Source: Siphonodentalium dalli
Taxonomy: Eukaryota; Mollusca; Scaphopoda; Gadilida; Siphonodentaliidae
Length of the DNA: 64,000 bases
Assembly: GCA_032622095.1 (NCBI GenBank)
Contig: CP136062.1
Location: forward strand, 136,914,351-136,978,350
Direction of reading: 5' to 3'
The notes under the pieces were generated by a model, which was not told the DNA's origin, did no database searches, and was given only the letters and a program-made list of their open reading frames with translations. A program made the position numbers and the translations under genes. The first letter of the stretch is position 1, and every line of letters starts with the position of its first letter. Shown here piece by piece: positions 36,001-51,000 of the stretch.

Positions 36001-39000
36001 TGTCACCGTCATTGAGCAATTTACTGTTTGGTGCTCCAGCATGTCCATAGTGTAATACTGATGCATTATCTCCCCTGAAAAATCATCAGAAATATGATTA
36101 TCTCATTTGAAATATAGTGTAATCATGAAGGTACAGTAATGCCCTAAATAATCGACTCCTTAACCACAGCAGAATTATTGGTAATTTTTCAGGATTTTGT
36201 CGGAAATATGGCTTGTTGCTCTCCTGAAAAATTACCTATAATTCTGCTGTGGTTAAGGAGTCGATTATTTAGGGAATTACTGTTCATTATCTATTTATCA
36301 AACAAATGTTTGTTTATGTTTGTCTTTTCGTTATTTTGCCTTTTTGTTTCTAAAAATGTTTTTGATCTTGTTGTTTTTGATCTTGGTTGCCTTCTGTTTT
36401 ATTTTTAGTCTTCCTAATTTGATTTTCCAAATATTCCGGCTTATTTGTGAATTTTCCTATTTGGCCGCAGTTTATGAAAAAATGCCAAAGATTTTAGAAA
36501 TGTGACTAATTAAATATTTCAAGGCTATTATAAGGCTATTGTTTGTTCATTTATAATGAAATAGGCTGATAAATATATGCTAAGCTCATATATGGCTTTC
36601 AGATTTTCTGGAAAATAACTTATGGTAAGCATTTACCTGAAATGGTAGGGTACATCATTTTTATTCCTTAAATATTTGCTTGGTAACATCCTGCTTTTAT
36701 TTAACATTTACTTTTCAAATTAATCTTAAAGAGCTGCTGTATACAAATCTGACAATTTATTTATTATAAGCCTTTCACTTCATTCAATGGAAAATATGCT
36801 ACAAATGAATTAATTTGAGTCGAGGATGCATGCTGAATTCACAAGCATACTCAAAATAACTGCAGGTATCAACATGAAAATTATATTAAATAGAGTTAAT
36901 AACTCGAGCGATCAATTCGATTACAATATATATTAGAAGTTCCAGGTTTTGCAACGTAACCACAATTACATAACGGACGGTGGATTGGGACAATTAGAAA
37001 TTAGCTTATGTTATGCATAAAAAGCAATCACGATATATATGACATCAAATTCAAGACATGGGGCACTGATTATTTATCAAATATCAATTATTACCTGGAT
37101 GTGGCGACATAAAATCTAACATTTTATTTGACACATTCATCTGGAAATAGTATGAGAAGAATCAGATCTCCTTGGCGATCAAATTCCATTTTTTTGTTTC
37201 ATCTGTAAATTGGTATCATTGAGTGATTCGAATATCTGATATAAAATCAAAGTGAAAGTTGATATATTATGATCTAGAAACACATTTTCTTGAAAAGCGA
37301 TGTCCGTTCCATCGACATCCACACATAGCATATTGTTAATGTTCTTGTTGTTACTTAAGATTAAACAAATCGCTCAAATACTACAAATTTAGACACAGTC
37401 TCCCTTTAAGAATAGTAGCAACACCTCTATTCCCAATACATTATGTGGATAGCCTCTGTAAATCTAGAAAACCTTAACCCTTCCATGACCGGAGGTTCCT
37501 GAAATTTTCTCCCATATGGTATATCGCATATATAAGAAAATACATTGGCCTAACAATATTTACCTTGATATTGTAAGCCAGTATATTCTCTTATATATGC
37601 GAGGCTCCCTATTGGAGACTTGCATATATAAGAGAATGGCATAGGATCTTTAATGATGCTCCAGCGCAGTTCCTTTCATGAAAGGGTTTACTGAATTTGA
37701 AAGGTTTTATAATAACAATCTGAGATTTTGAAAAAGAGCAACTCAAACAATAGAAAGTACTCACGTAGCAGCGATACATGTGTATGACAATTCTCGCATG
37801 CCACCCATAAAATAGCAGTAATGTTGGAAGATGCTGAAAATATAAGAGAAACTAGTCAACTGAAATTACGCTAATGTACATGTAAATTTGGTGACTTGTA
37901 TTCCGATCCCCTGTGAACCGATTCATCATATTTATTGTCTTTATGTTGTATGTTGTATATAATGGGACACAATAAATATGTTTAAAGTTAAAAGTACATG
38001 TACATGTATATACGGAAAATAAGGTGCAATGAGAGATTGATGAACATATTTCAATTAAATTTTTTTACAATTTCTGATTATGCTCTATTTTTTCACAGCA
38101 ACATTCCAACGCTAACGAAAACACTATCCAACAAACTCATTTGGAAGACACATTTGCAATATTAATTGTTACCCTGCTTCTATTCAACACTTGTCTGATT
38201 GGCCCAAGTCCTGTCACGTGTCAATCCACAAATCATATTGTTTTTGTCTCCCGCCTTGTGTTATATTGCAAGAATATCTTCTCCATGCACACACAGTGCT
38301 ATACCTCAGTAGTTTCACATCACATTTGAATACTAGAATAATGATTCATATATATCCTACCAGTCCACAATAACCACAAGATGTGGTGTTAGCTAATTTG
38401 CATATATTTAGATATTTAGGCAGCAGGCCTCTCCGACACTGAATGTTTCAGCTAGTCTGTAATAAGTCAAGACATATTAGACTGTCAATGCTATAAATGA
38501 CTATATATTCGTATATAAGAGTGAGACTTACCTTTCAAGTTGATACTCATACATTCCTGGTCTAATTGATTTCATCACCTACAATTGTTAAAATATGAAA
38601 GTGTGAATAACAATGTATCTCAAATTGTTGAAATGGAAAGTATCTGTTATGACACAATTTTAGTTAACCTTTCCATTACCATAGCTTCCTTAAATTTTGC
38701 AAAAACCCTGTATATTCTTTTATATATGGGGGGGGGAGGTGGTATAAAAACCAAATGTAACATTTAAGCTAGACTTACCTTACCAGACATTGCCATATTA
38801 CTGTTGAAAAGTTAAAGATGGTCTGTCTCTTCCCAGAATGTTTTCTATAGATCCCGTGGTATAAAATAGTAGATATGAATTGAGGACACATGCCCGTAAA
38901 AGTTTGTATCAATTAATATAAATTTTATTTTGATGTATAATATAACGATAATAATCTTATGCGCCGCAGGCGCCCCTTGATCATTAGAGTATAGAGTTTA

Positions 39001-42000
39001 GTGTATTTATTTATTTTATTTTCTTATCACATCTGCGGGACAGTTTTAGGGGCTATTTTTAGAACAGAAATCCCAGTGAAAATGTTTGGAGCACACCAAG
39101 ATGGAGAACTCTATCTTGTTAGAATCCTCATTCATGGCAAATTGCTTTTCAACTATAGATTTCACCATGATCTTATGTTTGAAACAAAACACTTTCTTTT
39201 GCCTTTACAGATTAATATAATACCCAATCTTCAGTTTTATCTGTATTTGGTTCACAAAATAGTTATTTGTTGTCTTGAACTCGGGATTTATACAAAATAA
39301 TGTTGTTATAATTGTGACCCATTGGAAATATACCATCTTTATTCAAATTATTGTGATAATTATTGCTATCTTTCTAAAATTCAAAACATGTTATTTAGTA
39401 CACAAGCATCTAGATAAAAGAAAAGAAAAGTCAAACCCTGAATACTTTTAAGAAACTTTAAAGATGCATAAACCGAATTAATGCTTGCAAATTACAATTT
39501 CCTTGGCTTCGGGGGTAACAAATATTTGATTCAATTCGAGGAACCCACTCATCAAAGCTCAGAGTGATTAGATATCAATTTTCGAAATCTATTAATTTTC
39601 ACCACCCAGAATTTTTAGTGGTCCAGTAAGCAGTTGGTGAGAAGACTGTCTCGGATCAAATTGCGGATGAAGATGGATAAAACTCTAAATTCAAGCTGGT
39701 TTTTTGTGTCAGATATTTGACAAACCGTTATAAATAACAGGTTTTTGGCAATTTTATACTATAGTTGACAACTATAGTTGACTGTGGTTAGCATTATTTT
39801 GGGCAATTACTTGATTCTGATAACTGAAGCTGCATTTAAACAAATGTTGTTGTTGTTGGAATCTGATGAGATGGGGACCATCAAATCGGATTGAGTACCT
39901 TTAAGATAAATGATTGTATCAATAACCACCAACAGATAGTTTTCATGGAAGGGTGTTTTGTATTTAACCAATTCTTTACTAAATGGATTCTCCCATTCAG
40001 TTATAAAAGTATATAATGAAATTGTCTATTAATCATCTGGATGGGGTGGTCAGGAAATATTAACAGACAACAGATAGACAAATAGATCTTTTGTTGAACT
40101 TATAATCTGAACATTTCCAAAGGGAACTACTTGTCAATGTGTATTTAGTGAAATAAAACGTTTAAATTCAATATGACCTGATCCTAGTGATTTCATTTAG
40201 AACTGCCAATATTCAATATGGCTGCCAGTAGTAATGTTAGCTGGCTGGAATAATATCTAAATGAATGTCAACAAATAAGGTACGACCAGAAATATAGTTT
40301 CTTGATGCATTAACCCTTTCATAAGGGGAGCTGCGCTGGTGCAGCATTAAAGATCATGTGCCAGTGCATTCTCTTAGGGAGCCTCGCATATATAAAAAAA
40401 ATGCACTGGCTTACATTGTCTCGGTAAATATTGTGAGGCCAATGTATTCTCTTATATACAGGTCAGGCACAGGTGCCAAATGAGGTAAACAGCTCATTTG
40501 AGCTCACAATAGCTAAACCGAGCTAAATATTAAATATGATTTCAGTCTATTTTCCTCAGTTCAACACATGCCGCAAATTATCGGGATGCGAATTTACTTT
40601 CATTATTTAGACCCCATGTCAAGCTTCACAGAAACACCTTCGGTACAACTAATTAAAACAGCCGGGGTGCGATGAAAGGCGATTTGATTAACACTTATAG
40701 GAATTTGACTAAACTTCTTATTGAACTTACGAAATATATTGATAAATCGTTAAGCAAATGTCACATAAAAGATATCAAAACTTTGAGTAGATGAGCAAAA
40801 GGTATTTTTGTGAAGCTCATTGTTAGGTTGGTCCAGTAAAAGTAAATTCCCTTTGTGATAATGCGATGCATGTGTTGAAATGTGGAAATGGACATAAATC
40901 ACATTAAAAATTTAGCTAGATTTAGCTATGTGAGCTCAAATGAGCTATTTAGCTCATTTTGGCACCTGTGCCCGACCTGCATATGCGTTTACCTGGAATG
41001 TATTTCTGAAGGTTAAGGACACAAGGTTACAACGTCTTGTCCAATTGGATAAACCGCTGGCATCCCTTTACGAGAAATATCTTTTCTAAAGTGATTGAAC
41101 TCCCATTAGGAGAGGAAGAAATATGGAAGCACAAGCGGTCAATACATTCGTATTCTACCTAACTGGTGAAATTCAAAATCTTATTTATAAACACATAGAG
41201 GGAGCCTGCTTTGAGCAGCCAATCAGAATGTTTGTTTCATTTTATCTTAGGATAAGATTAAAGATGGCGATGCGAAGTTGACACAGTGCCTGGCCCAAGA
41301 TTTACCGACTGAAAAGTAAATTAAACACTATTTTCTCTTAAGAATTTTAATGAAAACATATTGATAAATCGTTAAGCAAATGTCACGTAAAAGATATCAA
41401 GACTGCTGTGAGTAGATGAGCAAAAGGTATTTTTGCAAAGCTCATTGTTAGGTTGGTCCAGTAAAAGTCAATTCCCTTTGCGATAATGCGATGCATGTGT
41501 GGAAATGTGGAAACGGACTTAAATCACATTAAAAATTTAGCTCGATTTAGCTATGTGAGCTCATATGAGCTATTTAGCTCATTTTGGCACCTGTGCCGAC
41601 CTGTATATATGCGAGGCTCCTTATTGTAGACTCATATGTATAAGAGAATGGATTGGCACAGGGTTTATTTTGCAAAATTTCAGGAAGCTCCAGTCATGGA
41701 AGAGATAATAGGAGTGATGTCTTCCGATCTAAACTGGTCCATTTTTGTGGTATAGAGTCTTACCTCTTTGTGGGCATTGCTGCTTATTTTATTGACTTGA
41801 CGCAAGACATTGATTTCCTTATCTGACTTGAAAACTCTGCTAAAATTAGAAAAATAATAAACATATGAAACTTTGTAATATTACTTAATTAGCTCAATAG
41901 TTCTACTGAGCTAATTAATATAGTCTCAAATTAACATTGTTTTAGTAACTTTTTCCCTTCTGGGAAGTTTCTATATCCCCTAATTTGCAGAAGATAAAAT

Positions 42001-45000
42001 GCATAATTGACGTGACTAATGGATGAACATCACCAACTTCAACTGGGGAACTTCAATCTGATCCTAGGTCTCAATAACAGTTGAGGACTAAGCAGAATGA
42101 GGTTCCCAGAGGGTGAATTTAGTGATACATACAAACACACTATTTGCAGGCTTGCACTGCATGACTTTATATCCTTTAAATGTGATGTTGGGCCAAATGC
42201 ATACTGGTATATGAGAGAGAAGTCACATCTCCCTTGGACAAAAATAAGGAGAAGTGGCATATTTCAGGGAGAAAATGTCTCCCAAATCACCCTCTAGGCT
42301 GGTCCCTGTCTATAGTGTGCTAATTTGTCAATACTTGAATCTTAGTACATCGGTTCTTCATGTTATACTGATACCTTGACAAGGCTTGTTATTTTAATCC
42401 TCGCGCCTCACTGACATCGGTTCTTCATGTTATACTGATACCATGTTATTTTAATCCTCGCGCCTCACTGACATCAGTTATTCATGTTATACGGATACCT
42501 TGTTACTGACATCAGTTATTCATGTTATACGGATACCTTGTTATTTTAATCCTCGCGCCTCACTGACATCAGTTATTCATGTTATACGGATACCGTGTTA
42601 TTATAACCCTTTCATTACTAAATGGATTCTCCCATCAATAATAAAAAATTACATTGGAATGGTCATTTATTCATCTGGAGGTGTGTTCAGGATAGCGTTA
42701 AATGATTAGTAGACCAACCAACTTTGACGCCGATAGCTCCCAATGTATATTTTAATGTCGACAGGTCGGAACATTGTTTCAATGGAATTTTTTGTCAATT
42801 TGGGTTGTTGAAGAACACTGATTTATCAAAATCACGTGATTAAATACTTCCTGTTAAGTAGCATGCGAAAAAAGCTGATATTTTATGATTATTTGTATAC
42901 CTGTTGTGTTGATCTCTTGCTTTAAAAATCTGTGAGCATAATCAGTACACGAGTTCCTTCATCAATTGAATCAATTATATAGATTTTTTTCTCGTGATTT
43001 GACAAATAAACTGACATTTTTCCACTGAATTATTGTCCTTTGAACATCACTAGTAATGGGCGAAAATTGTGACAAGAAGAGGAGGGAAATAAGGATATGG
43101 GTATAGCTATATAATTCTCGACTGCAGGTACCGACCTGTCAACTTCGACTCGACTTCAGAATCCCTAGTTCAGGAAGTGTAAGCAGATGACAGACATACA
43201 AAATGATAATAGTGGAAAATGTTTAGATAATAAGTTCAGCAAACGACCTATGGTCGTTTGTTGAACTTATTATCTGAACATTTCTTATGTGAACTACTCT
43301 TCAATGAGTATGTAGTAGTATAGAAAGGGTTAAAGTCCCCAGTCTATTGATCATTGTATATCTGTGAGCCATTGCCACTCTTCCATATTAGGACACTGAA
43401 CATTACTAACCATTCAGCAATCTCTGGATGCAGCAGTTTGTTTTCTGTCTTGAACCTGAGAGAAACAGAAATTAGAGAGATATCGTGGGTGGGTTTCTAA
43501 AATGTTGTACTTCAGAAAAATTAAAATTGTTCACGAGACATAAAGAACTAATTATCTCTGATACTAGAATTGGTATCTGCCAATAACTTTGCTCAATAAC
43601 ACTTTAGATCACAGTTGTTATAATAGCTACAATTTCATATTCAATTATCTCCTAGTTGATGAGAAAACATGATTGTTATATGACAATTTAGAAGGACAAA
43701 GTTGAAATCTGTTAGGTACGACATTTTAGTTTTTATGATTTCCGAGGCTTCGTTATACTCCGTCACTCAGGATAAGGAGAATATGCCCTCCGACCATTCC
43801 TCTTCATAACAATCCAATCAGAATTATCCTACCAGATACAGTTTCGAAAATAAAAATTATGACATGTTAGAATTATCAATTTTTTTTCGAAGGAAACCCA
43901 GAGGCATTTTAGAACACGAATTTCCCCGAAAAATGGCACTTATACTTGAAATATTGACAAGTTTGTTTTATCCCATGAACTTGTGTAATATAACCCTTAG
44001 ATTACAAAAATGCAATAAAAAGTTTCAAGCCAGAATGACAAGTACGACATTTTAGAAGCCCACCGTCGATATACCGGTATAATCTTCAAGCCTACAATTA
44101 AGCCCGGTAAATTTTCACTTTTGTCATGTTTACAGGGATAACAAATAGGTTGATAAATACAAGAAGTACTTGTACATGGACTTTGTAGTTTTGTATACCT
44201 CAAAATAACTCACTAAAGTAATTGCATAATTAAGAGCTTTCGGTACACTTATGTGATAGTTTGGCTTCTACCAGTACCTGCACACTCAAACTACCCTTTG
44301 TCTTTTGAAATTACCTTCAGTAACAAATCATACATTACTTCTTATGATTTAAACCCAAGATTAGTCAAAAACGTCCTTTTATAAAACAAATAGTTTGTTT
44401 CCTCTGAATATTACTGACAGAGCAAAAGAACATTTCACCTAACCAGGGATGTAGCAACAGGGGGGATTTGTTGGGGGGGGGGGATCTCACCACCCCCTAA
44501 CTTTGATTAAAATCTTCAACAGTTGGAATGCCTGACTCAACATTAGTTTGAAATTTCCACCATGTTTTTAGATCAATTGCAGCATTTTTTTGGTGGGAAA
44601 TTTGCAACACTTGGAAAGTTTGAAGAACCAGTTGGAAAGTTCCAACACAGGAGGGTGGGATAGAATTTGTGAACATGGGAGCTTGGTCTGGTTGAAGGGG
44701 GAAAGGGGTGCAGAAATTCCAAGGTGGACATCCCCCATGGGAACCCTCTAGCAATGTCCCTGCACTGAGTACTCAAGTTGTAAAATGGTTCTCCTCCCTC
44801 AACTTCCTTGCAACATTCAGACTATTTTCCCAAACTATGTGATTACCTGATCACTCTTGGAAGGTTATCCACAGGCCTCGTCATCATCCAGTCTTATTAT
44901 AGTACATGTATTTCATAAATTTCAAACTTAATATTAAATAATATTATAATAAACTCACTCTCCAATACCATCAAACGCTGCCTCTCTGCTATGTTTCCCA

Positions 45001-48000
45001 CTGTCTGTGTTCAGCCCATGCTGAAAACCAAGAAAATGTCTGATTTATTGCATACCAGCAATTAATGATCTGTTAGGGACAATTTCTGCTTTCATTGCAG
45101 CTTTGATAAATTTTAGACAAATAGTAAAATACTAAATTTTCCAAGCATGTCGCTGAACATTTAGGAGAAATTGTTGCTTTGGTTAAAGTGGTATTAACAC
45201 TCTGCTGGGGTGTTCATATGCAGGAGTCAACTAAAATATTGCCCAATGTAGGTATTTACACAAATATTATATTCAAATTAGCAATACACAATACCATTCT
45301 TCTGTAAAAATGTATATGCAATGTTAACTAGTTGTCTTAAAGTTTTAATTAAAAACTATATTTTCTTTTTTTTTAATTCTTTTAGATTGAAGTCCTTGCT
45401 CAATTTAACAAAACCAAAATTTTGAAAAACTTACGCCGCTGTAATATTCGCCAGGGTACCCCGAGTCACCACACCAAATTTGGTTTAAATTGGTCCAGGG
45501 TTCTGGGAGAAAAATCACAAACAGGCAGACATACATACAGATAGACAGGTCCTACTCTTCTACTATATATTTTGGGACGTCTGTGTATGTGTGTTAGCTA
45601 TGGCCGGGAAAACTGCCTGACGGATTTTGACAAAATTTGATACCTAGGGGTAATTTTTCCCAGGGATGGTTTTGGACGGGTCAAATCGTGACCCGACCCG
45701 ACCTTGACCTTCAAAAAGGTCAATTCAAGGTCAAATCGGGTAAAACGGACGGATTTCGACGAAATTTGATACCTAGAGTTACTTTTGTCCGGGTCAAATC
45801 GTGACCCCGACCAGACCTTGACCTTCAAAATGGTCAATTCAAGGTCAAATCGAGAATTTTGACGGGATTTCGTAGAAATTTTATCCCTGGAGTTACTTTG
45901 GTCCACGAAGTGTTTTGGACGGGTCAAATCGTGACCCCGATGTGACCTTGACCTTCAAAATGGTCAATTCAAGGTCAAGTCGGGTAAAATCAGACGGATT
46001 TCGACGGGTACTTTTGTCCGGGCAGTGTTTTGGACGGGTCAAATCATGACCCCCACCTGACCTTCAAAATGGACAGTTCAAGGTCAAATCGTGCAATTCG
46101 CCGAAAAGCAGAGGGAAAACAGCCCGGACGAAGTCGGGTCCACCAGCTAGTCTAATATATATTTTGGGACTTCTGTTTGTTTGTCTGTTAGCTATGGCCG
46201 GGAAAACTGCCAGACGGATTTCGACGAAATTTGATACCTAGGTGTACTTTTGTCCGGAAAGTGTTTTGGACATGTCAAATCGTGACCCCGACCTGACCTT
46301 GACCTTCAAGATGCTCAATTCAAGGTCAAAGCCCGGACGAAGCCGGGTCACCTGCTAGTTTATTATATATATAGATTAGGTTTAAATTTGGTCCGAATTA
46401 CTGAAATGGTGATTTATTTGAAATGGTGATTTTTTTGAACTGGTATTTGAATGTTGCATACTTCATTCTACCAGATTGTAAACTAACATCCACCCGAAGT
46501 GTAAATTAAGACTCAGTTTCCGACATAATAATAAGCATATAACATGAATTCAACACATGAGATGATGACAACCGACTTTGGAACTGACTCCTCATATATG
46601 AGTATACTCACCAGCAGAAGAAGAACAGATGCATTCTTGCTTTTCAATATGTCTGCAATCTAAAATATATAGAGCGTATATTAGATTTACATTATTGACA
46701 AGCATGTACATGATTATCATATACTCGAATGACAGTATGTGTAACTACATATAGTCATGTGCCTTACATGTACAGTATGCTACGTCACGTCTTTTGGATT
46801 TGAGGAGGGGATCATATGTGTAGGTGTAATACATACGTAGCATAGCATATATGTTATTCCACACCCATTGGTTTAGTTTTGCGAAATATAGCAAAATACA
46901 GAATCTTTCCAAATTTTCAACAAAAAAATTTGTCTTATCCTTGGACATTACAAACCGAATATGTTGAAAAAAAAATTATATTCAGTTGACAATGTCAGCT
47001 GTAAATGAAAATAACGTAGAACAACACAGTTGTGTAAACATGTTAACATTAACGGTTATTGCACTGGTTTGTCATGCTGTGAGATTCCGGTATTGTATGT
47101 CTCCGTAGCCGAGGGGGTTAGGTCGTGGATACGATCATCACAGTCTGGCATGGGTTCGAACACCAACATGGGCAAAAAATCGGGACGGTTTTTCAAGCTT
47201 GATCTGAGTTGAGGGACATCTCAATGTGTCATTCCGATCGATACATGGCCATATCAACAAGAATGAGAATTTGTTTGAACTCACTGAATTAAGCACATAT
47301 GATATGAAGCAATGACAACACCCATACTGAGTCTGTGCCTTCATACCTCTGATATATACATGCCAATACTAGTAATTGTAAATGGCCACATATATAGTTT
47401 CAGAGGAAAGTCATTGTGCTGTTCCAGTATAATGGCAGATCCGATGTGTGTCAATATTCAAACCTATGTTCAAGACTGATACGCTTCCCAACTCTCAGTG
47501 AAAGAGCTTCCTTTTTAAGGATATCCCCACTGCCGGGGTGGTTAGGCCATGGATACGTTCAATTAGCAATTTAGATATATCTCTGTTAAAGTTGTAACAT
47601 ATCAAAGGTGCCAGAAGACATTGTTTATCATAAATAGCAAGGGACAACTTTCTTTTGGAATTTGAATAACACAAAACCGAGATAAGAAAATTGACTTATT
47701 TTAATTAATTGAGATATTATCGGAAGTAATGAAATAAGTCTTATTTAATAAGGAACATACTTTGTCACTGAAGTATGCTTCATCAGCTCCATATCTCGTC
47801 TTGAAATCATTTTCTGTTAGGAGCCTAGAAGTTAGATAAGCAAAGCAATATGAAGGAATTAAAGAAGCTGAGATACATGTACATGGATGACAGTATGTCA
47901 TGTCCGCAAGCATGCCCTGACGTTCATGGATAAGCTACAATGTTGCAGCATGTATCTGAAATGGTCCACACACAAACACATCACAAGCTTGTCAACAATA

Positions 48001-51000
48001 TTAATAAGATGGGAAAATACTGTAAATTAAATTATAGCAGGTATAAGAATGAAGTTTCACAAAAAAAACAAACATAGAGAATACATACAGTCTTTGTTTG
48101 AAGACCGAAATATCTCATGAGTGTCTGGAAAGAAATATTGAATTTACACTAGCGGCTTGCCAACTAGCCAAATATCACAAGATACTGTAAATTTTGTTTC
48201 TGGTGATAATTTCATCATCTTTTAGTCCGAGCATCATTTCCGATCACCACTAAATGTGAAATCCCAAACACTTGCTCATGTTGTGTAAATTTCCGCTGGA
48301 ATTTTTGCTAGGCTGACAGCAATTCGAGGGGTAGAAAATAGAGATATTTCAAAATGCTAAATCTGATTTGTTAGAGATTTGAACCCATCATTCCTCGATC
48401 AAATAAAATATTATTCACCCTCAAAGAAGAAGAAATAATTATTTAGTGGTGTTAAATTGAACAGGGTATATTTAAGTGCGATGAGACTGAGTCAAACATG
48501 ACTTACTTCCCCATGAATGTTGCATAGTCAGTAGATAGATGTGGAGGAAACAATATCGCCTTCCCAGTATCGACCTCAATTGCACCATAGAAATCAGGCT
48601 CCTCAACACCAAATGTCCAGTGGAAGTACGACTCCTAAAACATAAATATAATTATTTGAGATGGTTTTGATAGGGTGTTACAAGAGTTCCCAGCCAAAGA
48701 TCAAATCAACTGCCTTCTATTTGAATGATTGTCAGACATTGTGATCAAATATTGCAATTTGGAATCCTTGCATTCAAAATGAGATGGATAATCAATAAAA
48801 TAGCTTATAATGGGCAGATAATCCAGTTGATGCTTGTTGAAGATAAACTTGTTCAATAGTTCTCAATCTCCACTATATAATGCCAAACTTGCAGCATAAT
48901 CTTTGCATAATCTTCCCCAGTAGGGGAAATCCGTAATGGTCAGTCTGGTAGTTTCCGGGACCCTATAGACCACCCTATCGGGGATCGTAGCCCCTGCATC
49001 CGAGAAATCCTGGTGCAACCCCTGTATATGCACATGGGTTTGACTGTGACAATTAAGTATTTGTAAACCAATAGTCATGTTTAATCTGCTACCAGTATGT
49101 TTGCAAAATAAAAAGTTTTTCAATCTACATGTATAATTATGTTTATGATTGCTGGTGAGTATTTGAATAGAATATTGCAGGCTACTTGTCCTGCAAATTG
49201 CTTTAATATCATATATGGTACATACCTGTCTGAATAATGGCTCGTGATCTGAGCAAAATCTGGATTCAAATTCTCCACCTTGCAACAGAACTATGGCACC
49301 TGGTGGAACATCCTTATTGGCCTTCAGTCTCTCACACAGTCTCTGTCTGTTCTCTCTGAACACTTCCATTGGAACTTCAATTGTATGAGGACCTCTACAA
49401 AAGGTCTGCCTGCAAATATATCAAACCATCGAAACCGATCTACATTTGTATCTACTATCGAATATTTTCTTTGTCGGCGAGGTACTTTCCCATATGCCGA
49501 ATTAGATAGTAACTAGAAACAAGATACCATCATATCTATGATATCCTTCATCAGAGAATGGAGAATCAGAAATACAGTTAACAGTTAGCATGTGCCACCA
49601 TAGTAGTCCATGATTGTTATTATTTTTTTTAAATAATTCACAACTATATATATTATGAAATTAATTGCTTTTATCACCAGAAATAGATTTTTCCTCCAAT
49701 ATTTTCCATTGTTTTCACACATTAACTGAGGCTGTGGGACAAGCCATGGTACCTTTAATTGAGAGCATTAGACTCTGAGGAAACCCATGTGTGTGTTTCA
49801 GTCCCATACTTAAGCAAGGAAACCTGCAACTGGACCAACCAGCCTGATCATGTGTGGTCTGGCATGAGGAATCTGGTCTCTAATGCTTTAGACTGATAAA
49901 AACGGTGCTATAAGCGAAGGATAGAAAGGATTCTTCACAAGAAATCAAAACATGATTGTGTTGAGCATTTAATTAATTCCTCACAAAGAATCTCTTCTAA
50001 TTTTTATGTAATTCTCACAAATTCCCATGCAATGAATGCTTTAATAACTCAATAATGAATTAACATGAAATAAAAGTAACGTACAATGTACATGTATGCA
50101 CATGTACACTATTTACAACATAGTCATCATCATCTTCATTGTCGACATCATCATCAATAGTATCATCACATGGAATGTTAAAGACATATTATGTACTTGT
50201 TCAGGTGCGTGAAACTGCTATGCCAACTAGGGGAATATAGCATTCTACTATCATCACCGAAAATTTCAAGCAAATCGACCGTACAACTCCATAGAAAACA
50301 TTATCTGAACCACGCTAAATTGTAAATATTTACTACTCGAGTCGGGACGCTTCTATCAGCGATAAACTAATGAAAATGTTTTCGCCATCGGCAGTCACTG
50401 CATTTAATTAATATATAAGAATGACAGTGTGTGTTGTCCTGCATTTAGATATAATATTTGTAAAAATAACTACTTTGAACAAGATTACTCTCCATTTCTA
50501 TTTGATCACCCTACTGGAGTGTTTCACATCACTTTAATGACTGGTTAAAATATGACAGTTTTCTTGAATAAGTAATTTGTTTGAAACATGCACAGTGTTC
50601 GTCTCTCAAGAAAGATTACTTCACTTTGCATGAACAGCAAAAAATAATTATAGAATTTCTGTGGAGTCAGTTTCATGGTTTTCAGGACAATATTATATGA
50701 CTTTCCTCAGACGTTGTCCAGTTTTGAGTTTCTCAAAGAAATATATAACTCTATTATGCCTGTTATTTAGTTCACACCATCGAGACACACATTTCTAGAA
50801 CATTATAGGAAATAAACATGGTAGGGTGGGTTGCGCATGTTACTAAAGCGAGGGGGGTTTGGTGATGATAAGCACATTCTAAGAAACTTTTGTCATGTTG
50901 CATAAAACTTAGTGACTGGAGGGTATAATCTATAGCTGAAATCACTTGTGATAGCTGAATTCAACTACATGTATATCCTAGCTGAATTCAGCTATTGTAG

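Noticed and set aside
44497-44776. Two overlapping minus-strand frames in PEPD intron 6
   Set aside because: They sit in an intron, overlap each other, and have no domain.
47101-47170. Functional tRNA gene
   Set aside because: A- and B-box motifs are present but no complete cloverleaf with paired acceptor stem; read as a SINE head.
48085-48125. Possible extra prolidase exon with AG and GT borders
   Set aside because: It would introduce a stop or break the frame, and exon 3 joins exon 4 perfectly without it.
49226-49369. Prolidase start at the internal ATG 49369
   Set aside because: Conserved residues continue upstream in the same exon, and exon 1 at 52740 fits in phase.
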